Below the pieces are notes generated by a model. It searched no databases. It had not been told where the DNA came from and worked only from the letters and a program-made list of their open reading frames with translations. This document shows positions 16,203-24,372 of a stretch of DNA of 64,000 nt, piece by piece (within the stretch, counting starts at the first letter, position 1; every line of letters starts with the position of its first letter). The stretch comes from Olleya namhaensis (GTDB lineage: Bacteria; Bacteroidota; Bacteroidia; Flavobacteriales; Flavobacteriaceae), in contig NZ_FORM01000002.1 in assembly GCF_900114005.1 (NCBI RefSeq), positions 124,001 through 188,000 of the forward strand, read 5' to 3'. The translations under genes were made by a program, and so were the position numbers.

Positions 16203-16434
16203 AAAAATTGATAAAGATTTAAGTGAAGAAGATATAAAAAAACACATTTCCATGGTGTTACACAACCTACCTTCTGCAATGCGCAATGTTTTTGAATTAT
16301 TTACTACTCAAGAACTAAGTCTAGAAGAAATTGCACAAATTAGAAACAACACTATTAAAGATGTAGAACACCTTTTAAAAGATGCAAAAAAAGCGTTACA
16401 ACTTAGTTTATTAAACAGATATACTACTAAATAG
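16174..16434 (+). CDS. Sigma factor region 4 half (+1 frame continuation)
   Basis: The meaningful part starts at about 16188, just after the A9 run; the ATG at 16174 lies within the upstream frame and is probably not a natural start. It encodes WIEKIDKDLSEEDIKKH and then a sigma-70 region 4 helix-turn-helix: LPSAMRNVFELFTTQELSLEE, IAQIRNNTIKDVEHLLKDAK. That is the usual region 4 pattern (LP...R.vF.L....lS..EIA). Deleting one A from the run fuses it in frame with the region 2 half. Its conservation without further stops suggests that the joined protein is, or until recently was, functional. Confidence 0.7.
   Translation: MRIKKKKWIEKIDKDLSEEDIKKHISMVLHNLPSAMRNVFELFTTQELSLEEIAQIRNNTIKDVEHLLKDAKKALQLSLLNRYTTK
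16186..16194 (+). other. A9 slippage/frameshift site in the sigma factor gene
   Basis: Nine consecutive A residues at the exact junction of the two sigma-factor frames. One A fewer (or two more) restores a 258-residue sigma factor. Homopolymers of this length are known sites of polymerase slippage and of sequencing indels; the sequence alone cannot separate these. Confidence 0.7.
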
Positions 16435-16458
16435 AATACTAATTTAAAATATATTATT

Positions 16459-16866
16459 ATGAATACAGCAACTTCAAACCCAAAAACAGACTATTTACTT
16501 GGTGCAGGACTAGATGTTTTACACTTTGAAAGTAGAGAATGGCTAAATACTATTGCCTTTTGGAAAGACGAAATTAGATTTTTTAATGACTTATTAAAGC
16601 GTAAAGAAGCTTCTGAAAAAAGCAACTCAGACTATGAAAACATGTTAAAAAACTTAAATAAAGTGCATGATGATTTGTTTGATGATTTAGAAGAAAGCGT
16701 GAAAGTACATGAACAATTATTATCTAAAATAGAGCTAGCAGAAAAAGGAATATCTGATAATGATTACAGAGAAAAGCACGCCCATCTTTTATCGAGAATA
16801 ACCACTTTTAATAAAGATTTCAAAACCTTTAAAAAAGTAGTTTTTGACTACTCAAAAAGCTTATAA
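16459..16866 (+). CDS. Small helical protein, paralogue 1 of 3
   Basis: 135 residues, almost wholly alpha-helical and charged. It begins LHFESREWLNTIAFWKDEIRFF and continues with a long coiled coil; near the end it has DYREKHAHLLSRITTFNKDF and KKVVFDYS. The patterns W..(x)2-3.FWK.E(I/L).FF and REKHa.L...i..F..dfk...K..vF recur in the proteins at 28776-29162 and 29884-30342, so these are paralogues of one unnamed family. No cysteine or metal motif is visible. It follows the sigma factor gene by 24 bp, so it is probably in its operon, and is closed by a hairpin at 16874. Confidence 0.72.
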   Translation: MNTATSNPKTDYLLGAGLDVLHFESREWLNTIAFWKDEIRFFNDLLKRKEASEKSNSDYENMLKNLNKVHDDLFDDLEESVKVHEQLLSKIELAEKGISDNDYREKHAHLLSRITTFNKDFKTFKKVVFDYSKSL

Positions 16867-16873
16867 TTTTCAC

Positions 16874-16932
16874 AACTACTGAGGACATTAGTGTCGTCTT
16901 TTAAACACATTATCTTCAGTAGTTATTTTTAA
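16874..16932 (+). terminator. Long-stem hairpin, probable terminator
   Basis: Stem AACTACTGAGGA / TCTTCAGTAGTT (12 bp with one G-U pair) enclosing about 27 nt that include a smaller GACATTAGTGTC palindrome, followed by ATTTTTAAA. It ends the sigma factor operon; it might also have a regulatory role for the following gene. Confidence 0.55.
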
Positions 16933-16958
16933 ACATAAAACACTTAAACACCATAACT

Positions 16959-17318
16959 ATGGAATTATCACTATATACTACAACATACAATAACGCTGAT
17001 GTAATTAATAATTTTCTGGATTTATACCATAGTTTACATATGACGCATTTAGCCAGTGATCTTTTAAAAAAAGGATTATCTCCAGACCAAATCTCAGAAG
17101 CAGTAGCAGCAGCCATAAGAATTGCAAAAACGTCTAATATTGAGACAAACAAGCATTTTATGCCTGTATATAGTGGGTTAAATGAACAAATTGTTCAAGA
17201 TTGTAAATTATCGCATTTGGGGTATGGATTGGTAATAATGAATGCCGATAAAAGTTTACCGCTTGTTGGTAGCTTTCAAGTAGATATATTAAAAGAATTT
17301 CTTAATGATGTACAGTAA
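16959..17318 (+). CDS. Hypothetical protein
   Basis: 119 residues, no signal peptide, family not recognised. The first half is helical (FLDLYHSLHMTHLASDLLKK, then LSPDQISEAVAAAIRIAKTS). The second half carries HFMPVYSGLNEQIVQDCKLS and LGYGLVIMNADKSLPLVG, which looks like an alpha/beta segment. The gene stands alone between a hairpin upstream and a 329-bp gene-free stretch downstream. No TGAC-N4-GTCA site is present; a TATTTTTA at 16924-16931 could serve as a -7 element. Confidence 0.65.
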   Translation: MELSLYTTTYNNADVINNFLDLYHSLHMTHLASDLLKKGLSPDQISEAVAAAIRIAKTSNIETNKHFMPVYSGLNEQIVQDCKLSHLGYGLVIMNADKSLPLVGSFQVDILKEFLNDVQ

Positions 17319-17647
17319 TTAATTAAAAAGCTTTACAAAGTGATTTATAGATTAATTAGTCATTAATCAGAACCATCATAAATTGATAATATTTGTGTTA
17401 TTTTTATTTTACCGACAATAGATTATCCTGTTATATAATTAATCGCACACCGCCCACACCTCCCATTTTATATGGACAAAGCCCTTTCAAGAACCAAGAA
17501 ATATAACGTTAATTAAAATATTAACTTGCATAAAGGATCGCTCATGCAGACACCTATAACATTGATAAACTGGTATCGTTATTATTAATAGCGGTTACTT
17601 TTAATTCGTTTTGCACTGCACGTATTTTTTCTTAGCTAAATAAACTC
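17319..17647. other. Gene-free intergenic stretch
   Basis: About 330 bp between convergent genes. I see no convincing open frame, RNA gene or stress operator. There is a short C-rich run near 17447-17463, which is unusual for this AT-rich sequence, and several AT-rich partial repeats, but no clear terminator hairpin. It may be the remains of a deleted gene. Confidence 0.4.
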
Positions 17648-18544
17648 CTATTTTAAAAAATCAGGTTCCATAAACGCTGGGTTTGGATACTTATAAAATC
17701 CTTCTCCTGTGGCAACTCCTAATTTATTTTTATCTATAAAATGCTCTTTTAAGTATTTTACGGTTTTGATTTTTAAAGGATCATTTGTTTTTTCTACTGC
17801 TATTTTATTAATATTATAAGCAGTAGTAATCCCTACAACATCTAAGATACCAAAAGGTCCAACAGGTGCTCCCGTTGCTTTAATCCATGTTTTATCTATA
17901 GTCTGTACATCCGCCACCTCATTTACTAATAAGTTAGTGGCTGCTGTTAATAATGGTACAAGTAAAGAATTAAGGATATATCCTGGTTGTTCCTTATGCA
18001 ATGGTAAAGCCAACATCCCAATAGCTTTAGCAAACGCTACGACATCTTTAAAATTTTCAGGATCTGTAGTGGCATGACCCATAATTTCTGCAGTGTTATG
18101 AACCCAAATATTATTCGCGAAATGCAACGCTAAAAATTGTGTTGGACGTCCTGTTGCCTCAGCAAATTGACTGGGTAACAGTGTGGAAGAGTTTGTTACA
18201 AACACCGTTTTTTTTGGTGCAACCTTAGCTAACTTATGGTAAAACTCTATTTTAATTTTTGGGTTTTCTGGTACGGCTTCAATTAGTAAATCTGCAGCTT
18301 TCACCGCTTCTGCCAAATCGGACGTGTAACTTAAGTTTTGACGTGTTACATCTAGTTGCTCTTGTGTTGCATTTAAATCCCTTTTAAACACGTCACACAT
18401 GGTATCAAATTTTGCTTTTGCTTTTTCCAAAACAGCATCATTAATATCATAAACAGTGACATTAAACCCATGAAAGGCGGTTTGAAAAGCTATTTGATAC
18501 CCCAAAACACCACTTCCTGCTACAGTTACATTTTTATAATTCAT
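17648..18544 (-). CDS. 3-hydroxyacyl-CoA dehydrogenase family protein
   Basis: 298 residues. An N-terminal Rossmann domain has the NAD motif VAGSGVLGYQIAFQ (about 8-21), followed by YDINDAVLEKAKAKF, EAVPENPKIKIEFYHKL and TNSSTLLPSQFAEATGRP. The catalytic-His motif reads LALHFANNIWVH, where classical members have HFFNP. The C-terminal all-helical domain includes PGYILNSLLVPLL and GPFGILDVVGI. Predicted to oxidise a 3-hydroxyacyl-CoA (or related hydroxy acid) with NAD+. It is the second gene of an operon with a BON protein (21-bp gap), unlike the usual fad operons. The setting suggests a specialised stress or lipid role. Confidence 0.88.
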   Translation of the reverse strand: MNYKNVTVAGSGVLGYQIAFQTAFHGFNVTVYDINDAVLEKAKAKFDTMCDVFKRDLNATQEQLDVTRQNLSYTSDLAEAVKAADLLIEAVPENPKIKIEFYHKLAKVAPKKTVFVTNSSTLLPSQFAEATGRPTQFLALHFANNIWVHNTAEIMGHATTDPENFKDVVAFAKAIGMLALPLHKEQPGYILNSLLVPLLTAATNLLVNEVADVQTIDKTWIKATGAPVGPFGILDVVGITTAYNINKIAVEKTNDPLKIKTVKYLKEHFIDKNKLGVATGEGFYKYPNPAFMEPDFLK

Positions 18545-18565
18545 TTTAATAATTTTTATTTGTTT

Positions 18566-19234
18566 TTATAAATACATTGGGTAATAGTCTACTTTTAATA
18601 GATTGATCACATTATTTATACCTGGTGCATTATACGCTGCAATTTCTGCATCTTCTTTTTCCTTAATAGAATGCACTGTCCCGCTTAATGTTAACTCATG
18701 ATCATTGACCGCTACTTTAATATTTTTAGCATCAATATTTGCAGATCGTGTAAATGCTTTTTGAATTAGATGCTCGACATTACCCGGTGTTGGTTTTGGC
18801 TTTAGATGGATATTATTAACAACTTCTTTTACACCATATAAATGTTCGATAGTTCTTTTTGCAAAACTTTTTTGATAAGGCCATTCTAATTCTCCCGTTA
18901 AATAAATCCTCCCGTCTTCCACCTCAACAATAATATTTTCTGAAGGGACAGACGCATTCCACTCTAACGTATTTATGGCTGCTTTTGCTATCTCTATATC
19001 AGATTGCTTATCTGTACTGCCATACTTTACTGTAATTGCCTCTGCTAAAGCTTTGACACCACAGAGAGACTTAACTGCATCTTCTATTGCTATTTTTTTC
19101 GGCAACACATTAACCTCTCCAGTAAGTGTAACAACGCCATCATCTACAGTAACGCCTATTTGAGTATTATCTATATTTGGTAGCCATGCTAATTCCTCTA
19201 AAACGTCTTTTTTAATTTCAAAATCTGTTTTCAT
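18566..19234 (-). CDS. BON domain protein, three domains (copy 1)
   Basis: 222 residues composed of three BON domains (about 3-70, 78-145, 150-218). Each carries the pattern I.V.V.dG.v.LtGeV, for example VTVDDGVVTLTGEV and VEVEDGRIYLTGEL, with GVKA/GVKEVVNNI turns. There is no signal peptide, so this is a cytoplasmic BON protein like those in general-stress clusters. BON domains are thought to bind lipids or membranes. It is a tandem paralogue of the protein at 19409-20062. It has its own operator-promoter at 19273-19315 (leader about 34 nt) and heads an operon with the dehydrogenase. Confidence 0.9.
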   Translation of the reverse strand: MKTDFEIKKDVLEELAWLPNIDNTQIGVTVDDGVVTLTGEVNVLPKKIAIEDAVKSLCGVKALAEAITVKYGSTDKQSDIEIAKAAINTLEWNASVPSENIIVEVEDGRIYLTGELEWPYQKSFAKRTIEHLYGVKEVVNNIHLKPKPTPGNVEHLIQKAFTRSANIDAKNIKVAVNDHELTLSGTVHSIKEKEDAEIAAYNAPGINNVINLLKVDYYPMYL

Positions 19235-19272
19235 ATTTATCCCTATTAAATACTATAATGCCTAAGTCTGTA

Positions 19273-19315
19273 TAAATTTACGGCACTAAGTTATATTACA
19301 TAATGACCTAAGTCA
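19273..19315 (-). promoter_or_regulatory. Stress operator-promoter (site D) for BON copy 1
   Basis: TGACCTAAGTCA at 19304-19315; TAAATTTA (19280 down to 19273) begins exactly 29.5 bp from its centre. Predicted +1 is 19268. Confidence 0.78.
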
Positions 19316-19320
19316 GTCTT

Positions 19321-19368
19321 AAAAAAAAATCACCCTAGCACAATACAATGTGTTAGGGTGATTCTCTA
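19321..19368 (-). terminator. Intrinsic terminator of BON copy 2
   Basis: Read on the minus strand: AATCACCCTAACACA / TGTGCTAGGGTGATT followed by a run of about nine T. It separates the two BON transcription units. Confidence 0.9.
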
Positions 19369-19408
19369 TAAGGCAGCAAATTTATTCTGTCTTATAAACT
19401 TAAAAAAA

Positions 19409-20062
19409 TCAATACTCTACTACTAACTCATTATCGACACTCCAAACTCCCGGTGCGTAAAAAGCGGTTCGTCTAGCATCATCTTTTTCTTTTAATGAAT
19501 GTACTGTACCTGTCAATTTAATGTTGTGACCTTCCGCTTTTACTGTAATATCTTTAGCATCAATATCTGCAGAGCGCTCGAATGCTTTTTTAATTTTGTC
19601 TTTTATGTCTTCTGCTCTTACTGCGTTTTTTAATGCAATATTATTTACTACATATTTTACACTTTGCAAGTTTTCAACCGCTTTTTTAGCTGCGTTTTTT
19701 TCAAAATCCCACATGACATCACCTCCTAAATACACCCAGCCATCTTCAACTTTAACCTCAATTTTGTTAGAAGGGACAGAAATATTCCATTTTAATGCAT
19801 TTACTGCAGCAGCAGCAATTTCTGAATCTGATTTCTGAAACGTAGTATTATACTTTACTTCAATCTCTTCGGCTACAGCCTTAACACCTACAACGCTTTT
19901 AGCTGCCTTTTCTGCTTCACGCTTTTTAACATAGCTATCCACCGTTCCTGTTAGTGTCACAATACCATCTTTTACAACAACTCCAATTTGAGTTTCGTCA
20001 ATACTTGGTTGCCATTCTAATTCGTCTAAGATGTCTTCTTTAATACTTAAATCTGTTCTCAT
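19409..20062 (-). CDS. BON domain protein, three domains (copy 2)
   Basis: 217 residues, three BON domains, collinear with the neighbour at 18566-19234 from MRTDLSIKEDILDELEWQPS versus MKTDFEIKKDVLEELAWLPN onwards. Repeated elements include VVKDGIVTLTGTV, VKVEDGWVYLGGDV and VKAEGHNIKLTGTV. No export signal. The two genes arose by tandem duplication but diverged considerably, so both are probably maintained. Operator-promoter at 20099-20141 (leader about 32 nt), terminator at 19321; monocistronic. Confidence 0.9.
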   Translation of the reverse strand: MRTDLSIKEDILDELEWQPSIDETQIGVVVKDGIVTLTGTVDSYVKKREAEKAAKSVVGVKAVAEEIEVKYNTTFQKSDSEIAAAAVNALKWNISVPSNKIEVKVEDGWVYLGGDVMWDFEKNAAKKAVENLQSVKYVVNNIALKNAVRAEDIKDKIKKAFERSADIDAKDITVKAEGHNIKLTGTVHSLKEKDDARRTAFYAPGVWSVDNELVVEY

Positions 20063-20098
20063 AATTTCTATGATTTAAATTAAACAATTAATATACTT

Positions 20099-20141
20099 TA
20101 AAGATACCAAGACCATAACCCTTTGACACTGACCTGTATCA
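20099..20141 (-). promoter_or_regulatory. Stress operator-promoter (site E) for BON copy 2
   Basis: Imperfect palindrome TGACCTGTATCA at 20130-20141; TATCTTTA (20106 down to 20099) starts exactly 29.5 bp from the centre. Confidence 0.75.
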
Positions 20142-20208
20142 GTCTTGATTTTATTTTTAAAAATTTAACAATACAAATCATTTTATGCCTTAAAAACGTT
20201 TGCCCATA

Positions 20209-20245
20209 AAAAAACCCAAACAGCCGTGTAGCTATTTGGGTTTAA
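20209..20245 (-). terminator. Intrinsic terminator of dps
   Basis: On the minus strand AAACCCAAATAGC / GCTGTTTGGGTTT, loop of about 6 nt, followed by a T-rich tract. Confidence 0.85.
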
Positions 20246-20275
20246 ATTGGTCACTTTAACTAATAATTGACTAAC

Positions 20276-20752
20276 TTATTTTAAATGCGATCTTAACATC
20301 CAAGCTGTTTTTTCGTGCTGCTCCATAAGCCCTGTAATGTAATCACTAATCCCATCGGCTTGCCATTTGTCTGCAATAGGTTTTATTTCTTCTCTAATAA
20401 AAACAATAATACTTTCATGATCTTCTAACAATTCTGCGAAGATACTTTGGCTATCATTTTTACCTTTTACTTTTTCAGTAAGATGCGTTAATTGTGAGTA
20501 CTTTTCTAATGTTGCAGGTACATAATGACCAAGCATTCTTATTTTTTCTGCTACCGTATCGACAACCTCCTGTTGTGCCTCATATAATGTTTCAAGGTAC
20601 AGGTGTACAGAATGAAAATCTGGTCCTTCAACATTCCAATGAAAATTTAAAGTTTTAGAATACAATACAAATTCATCTGCTAATATTTTAGATAGTTGAT
20701 CTGCTATAACTTGTCTGTTTTCTGCTGAAATGCCTATGTTTGGTGTTTTCAT
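20276..20752 (-). CDS. dps: Dps ferritin-like DNA-protection protein
   Basis: 158 residues, standard Dps length. The inter-subunit ferroxidase ligands are all present with the canonical spacing: His38 (in HWN), His50, Asp65 and Glu69. Dps dodecamers oxidise and store iron using peroxide and protect DNA. It stands alone with its own operator-promoter (20780-20822, leader about 23 nt) and terminator. Its control by the same palindrome as the membrane-stress genes is good evidence that the regulon answers to oxidative or redox stress. Confidence 0.95.
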   Translation of the reverse strand: MKTPNIGISAENRQVIADQLSKILADEFVLYSKTLNFHWNVEGPDFHSVHLYLETLYEAQQEVVDTVAEKIRMLGHYVPATLEKYSQLTHLTEKVKGKNDSQSIFAELLEDHESIIVFIREEIKPIADKWQADGISDYITGLMEQHEKTAWMLRSHLK

Positions 20753-20779
20753 CTTTGTAGAATTTAATTGATTATTAAG

Positions 20780-20822
20780 TAAAGGTATTGGATGTCTTAA
20801 ACACTGGTAATGACTTAGGTCA
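20780..20822 (-). promoter_or_regulatory. Stress operator-promoter (site F) for dps
   Basis: TGACTTAGGTCA at 20811-20822; TACCTTTA (20787 down to 20780) begins exactly 29.5 bp from its centre. The palindrome overlaps the last codons of the upstream DUF2238 gene. Confidence 0.78.
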
Positions 20823-21458
20823 GTTTTGTCTTTTTTTTCTATTTTTCAATATTGAATATAAATAAAAACAGACCGCCACCAATACAACCCCTAAAAAGGC
20901 AAGTCCCATATCTTTTTGAGAATCCCAGATATCGCCTTGCGTTCCCAGATATGATAATCCTTGTTCCACAAAAAAAACATCTGCAACTAGCCATTCTAAA
21001 ATCTCATACAATGCACTTGCCGATAAAATAATTAAAATAGGTAAGCTTAAGGCTAAGTTTTTTGATGTTTTAAGTCTATTAGAAAGACATTCCTTCAAAG
21101 GATAATAGAGTAATGCTCCAAAACTAAAATGTACTATTCTGTCATAATTATTTCTTGAAGTATGAAATAGTTCTTGTAACCAATAACCAAACAAGTTTTG
21201 GGCATAAGTATATTTAGAACCATAGACGTGCAGGCATAGAAAAACACAAATTAAAACATAACTAGTATTACTAAAACGATACTTAGTGTATGTAAAGACT
21301 AAAAAAAGCAGCGCGAAAACTGTTAACGTATTTTCTATAAGCCAATTTTTAAGATCTGTAGTACCTATGAGTGCATTTGCCCAAACGATACCAAAGAATA
21401 AACTAATCCAAAAAAACTTATGTCCGATGACAGTTACAACACTGCTTTGTAATTTCAT
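20820..21458 (-). CDS. DUF2238 (YjdF-like) membrane protein
   Basis: 212 residues with about six hydrophobic segments. The family signature is clear: VYGSKYTYAQN, RNNYDRIVHFSFGALLYYPLKE, ALYEILEWL and the C-terminal LGTQGDIWDSQKDMGLAFLG. DUF2238/YjdF are inner-membrane proteins of unknown role; the conserved Asp, His and Glu in membrane segments suggest an enzyme or ion site. It follows the oleate hydratase gene by 59 bp and is probably the last gene of the long operon starting at 26821. Confidence 0.85.
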   Translation of the reverse strand: MKLQSSVVTVIGHKFFWISLFFGIVWANALIGTTDLKNWLIENTLTVFALLFLVFTYTKYRFSNTSYVLICVFLCLHVYGSKYTYAQNLFGYWLQELFHTSRNNYDRIVHFSFGALLYYPLKECLSNRLKTSKNLALSLPILIILSASALYEILEWLVADVFFVEQGLSYLGTQGDIWDSQKDMGLAFLGVVLVAVCFYLYSILKNRKKRQN

Positions 21459-21517
21459 TTAAAAAAAATATTTTAATAATCGCCAATAAAATTATCACCT
21501 CTTAGTGTTACTATCCG

Positions 21518-23110
21518 TTAACCGCTAATAGATTTTACAGCAGTTAATAATGCTTTTGGACTGTGTATAGAGTCATAAACTGGCAGTACTTTTTTATCGG
21601 TTTCAAACAAACCAAAAACAGCAGTTTGTGCTGTTCTCACAGAATATTCTACAGTAAACACAACATCTTTTGGCACCTCAGCAAATTGTCCTAAAAAAGC
21701 AAAGTTAGTAGCACCTTTTGGTAAGACTTTTGGTCTATCTCCAATTTTTCTTGGCATAAATAAACTATCAATATAAGGCATTGCTGTTGGGATACAATTT
21801 ACCTTTCCTGCTTTTACAATTGGACTCATTATATCTTGTACTTTTAAATGGTACCACAATTCTTCTAATATTTCTCTACCAGTACATTCTGCCATTGTCT
21901 TATTAACGTAGTTTCCTTTTCGGTCTGGATATAAGCCATACCCCCAAAAGATTTTAACATCTTCCGGTTGGTTTGGAAAATGAGGTTGACGCGCAATGAC
22001 AATAGACATTAACCAATTAGAATCTGTCATAGTTACCAAACCACCCGTACCATCAACATTTCCTGAAAAATTCTCCATATAATCATGGAACGTACTATCC
22101 TTTAATGTTGCTGTAAAAGAGTACCATTTTTGTAAATCGATGTTATCACAAAAGGGATCAGGATTACCAAAAGCCTTATCTTTTTTTGCTAGTGTTTTCC
22201 ATAATTTCCAAGACCCAGATGCTTCAATTCCTTTTAGTTTTGCAGGTCTTTCCCAGGCACCATTATCGGTACTTTCTGTTATAGAACCGTTGGTGATAAA
22301 GACGTAATCGTTTGCTTCCAAAACAATTTCATTTTTATCTTTTAAGTGAATAACGGTTGCTGTTTTTTTATCTGAAGACAAATTGAAATCAATATCAACA
22401 ACTTCGTGACCCACATCAAAATTTACACCATAATCTTTTAAATAATTTTTTAAAGGAATAACTACAGAATGGTATTGATTGTACTTGGTGCGCATGACTC
22501 CTCCTAACTTTTTTAAACCATCAATTAAATGAATAAAGCGTTTCATGTAACGTCTCATCTCTACAACACTACTCCATTTTTGAAAAGCAAACATCGTAGA
22601 CCAGATATACCAAAAATTAGTTTCAAAAAAGGCTTGTTCAAACCAATCTTCGATTCTTTTATTTCCTAACGATTTCTCTGAAGCGAATATCAACTTTAAA
22701 AATTCCGCTTGTTGTTTTATAGATAATCCATAAGAAGATACATCCATAATTTTACCTTCTTTTAAAAGTCTTGCTTGCCCATTAGATACAAACCGTTTAT
22801 TAAATTCAAACGATTCGTCTTTAATAGAAACATTGGGATCTTCATAAGACGGAATATTAGATAACAAATCCCAATAGCATGTATAATGCGCTTCGTGCAT
22901 TCTACCGCCTCTTACAACAAAACCTTCTTCTTTATCTCCTGCACCATCTAGAGCACCTCCTAAGATATTATCTTTTTCTAAAATATGAATATTCTTACCT
23001 TGTACACCCGCATCTTTTACTAGATAAACTGCACTTGCCAGAGATGCTATTCCGCTTCCAATAAGATAAACTTTAGCATCTTCTGGATTTTTATTTTTTG
23101 TTTTACTCAT
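21518..23110 (-). CDS. Oleate hydratase family protein (FAD-dependent), copy A
   Basis: 530 residues, the normal family length. N-terminal FAD-binding motif LIGSGIASLASAVYL (about 17-31) and the signature VVRGGRMHEAHYTCYW; the C-terminal part has PYIDSLFMPR and FAEVPKDVVFTVEYSVR, hallmarks of the oleate hydratase/67-kDa MCRA family. The enzyme adds water across cis double bonds of unsaturated fatty acids (oleate to 10-hydroxystearate). The catalytic RGGRE motif of the best-studied members reads RGGRM here (Met71). The most divergent of three paralogues in 11 kb. It lies 135 bp after the HdeD gene with no stress operator of its own, so it is probably read from the promoter at 26910. Confidence 0.92.
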   Translation of the reverse strand: MSKTKNKNPEDAKVYLIGSGIASLASAVYLVKDAGVQGKNIHILEKDNILGGALDGAGDKEEGFVVRGGRMHEAHYTCYWDLLSNIPSYEDPNVSIKDESFEFNKRFVSNGQARLLKEGKIMDVSSYGLSIKQQAEFLKLIFASEKSLGNKRIEDWFEQAFFETNFWYIWSTMFAFQKWSSVVEMRRYMKRFIHLIDGLKKLGGVMRTKYNQYHSVVIPLKNYLKDYGVNFDVGHEVVDIDFNLSSDKKTATVIHLKDKNEIVLEANDYVFITNGSITESTDNGAWERPAKLKGIEASGSWKLWKTLAKKDKAFGNPDPFCDNIDLQKWYSFTATLKDSTFHDYMENFSGNVDGTGGLVTMTDSNWLMSIVIARQPHFPNQPEDVKIFWGYGLYPDRKGNYVNKTMAECTGREILEELWYHLKVQDIMSPIVKAGKVNCIPTAMPYIDSLFMPRKIGDRPKVLPKGATNFAFLGQFAEVPKDVVFTVEYSVRTAQTAVFGLFETDKKVLPVYDSIHSPKALLTAVKSISG

Positions 23111-23245
23111 AACTTTATTTATAATAATTGAAAAGCAAAGCAGTAACTGTTAGTCGTCGTCTTCAAATTAGTTATACTATTCGGACCTATTAACAAATAC
23201 TAAAACTACCACGCATTTACAGTTACAGCAATGCTTTACAATGTT

Positions 23246-23809
23246 TTAATTGTGATTTTGATTTTTTAAATTGAATGCTAAAGCGATTCTAAAAATACCT
23301 GCAGAAATAAATGCCAGAGCGGTCATGTATACAATACTTAACCCTGCAATTATTGGATTAGCTAATAGCAGAAAAGAAAAGAGTATTATTAGACATCCCA
23401 AAAACAATAACCAACCCCAAGATAGGATTCCAAATGTTTTAATCTGAAATGATAATCCAATAGCCATAAACCCCTGAAACAATAACCAGAAACCAATATA
23501 AAAAGGCAGAATTGCCATAGTCATTAATGGATGCGTTATTAATAGTAGCCCTATAATAAGATCCAGAATACCACCTGCCAAATACCAACCCCAACTACTT
23601 ATCTCCTGTCTATTAGAAATAGAGAACACAATTTGTGAGCCTCCTGATATAAAAATGAATACACTAAAAATTATACTTAAAGAGACATAACTCGCTACTG
23701 GTGTTTGAAAAACCCAAACCCCGGCGATAATGTATAGAACACCTATTAAAAGCGTTATCCACCAATTTTTTACTGTGGATTGTGTAGAACTTAAAATTGT
23801 AGTTGCCAT
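23246..23809 (-). CDS. HdeD-family membrane protein (DUF308)
   Basis: 187 residues with six evenly spaced hydrophobic helices in three pairs, the DUF308 repeat arrangement (WWITLLIGVLYIIAGVWVF, then WYLAGGILDLIIGLLLI, WGWLLFLGCLIILFSFLLL). HdeD of E. coli is an acid-stress membrane protein; in Bacteroidota these are common in stress clusters, with unknown mechanism. It lies 20 bp after a lipoprotein gene in the same long operon. Confidence 0.88.
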   Translation of the reverse strand: MATTILSSTQSTVKNWWITLLIGVLYIIAGVWVFQTPVASYVSLSIIFSVFIFISGGSQIVFSISNRQEISSWGWYLAGGILDLIIGLLLITHPLMTMAILPFYIGFWLLFQGFMAIGLSFQIKTFGILSWGWLLFLGCLIILFSFLLLANPIIAGLSIVYMTALAFISAGIFRIALAFNLKNQNHN

Positions 23810-23829
23810 AATGTTATAATTTAAATTTA

Positions 23830-24330
23830 TTAATCAACATTATCTTTAAAAAGGTCTTTTAAAGCAGCCCCAATCTCGTCCATATCATGCGTAAATTCGC
23901 GTTCAAATTCCTGTTCATTAGCCATGGTCGTTTCATTAAAAGAAATGACACCATCTTTAAATTCTTTACCCCTTTCGGCTAATTTATTTTTAAGTGCTTC
24001 GTTTTTTTGTTCTAACTGATTTAAAGCTATCGTTAGCTTTTCTTTTTCTGCTTTACCTGCCGACTCCATTTTAGTTCTCAATGTTTTAATTTGAGCATCT
24101 GTTGCTGTAATAGCAGACTGAGATCTGTTTTCAAACTTTTTCCAATTCTCATTTACAGTCATTTTAATCTCCTTACTGGTATCTACTGCTCCTTTTTTAA
24201 GATCGTTACCAAGTACTTTTGCATCCTCTTTAACAGATTTAGCATCTTGTTTAGAGGCTTGCCCGCAACCAATTAATGTACTTCCTGCCATAAAAACGAT
24301 TACAGCTAAGGCTAAAATTTTTGCTTTCAT
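23830..24330 (-). CDS. Coiled-coil lipoprotein
   Basis: 166 residues with a lipoprotein signal (MAGSTLIGC, lipidated Cys about residue 22). The rest is highly charged helix: KSVKEDAKVLGNDLKKG, a central stretch with TALxQLEQKNEALKNKL-like heptads, and an acidic C-terminus (HDMDEIGAALKDLF). No named family recognised. It may tether or scaffold envelope-stress proteins at the membrane. It lies between a DUF1269 gene (42-bp gap) and an HdeD gene (20-bp gap) in one operon. Confidence 0.78.
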   Translation of the reverse strand: MKAKILALAVIVFMAGSTLIGCGQASKQDAKSVKEDAKVLGNDLKKGAVDTSKEIKMTVNENWKKFENRSQSAITATDAQIKTLRTKMESAGKAEKEKLTIALNQLEQKNEALKNKLAERGKEFKDGVISFNETTMANEQEFEREFTHDMDEIGAALKDLFKDNVD

Positions 24331-24372
24331 ATCTAAATTATTTAAGTTAATTACTAAGTTTTTTATTGGTTA

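Noticed and set aside
16884-16895. Palindrome GACATTAGTGTC upstream of the 16959 gene
   Set aside because: It lacks the TGAC/GTCA core and correct -7 spacing, and is contained in the loop of a terminator-like hairpin.
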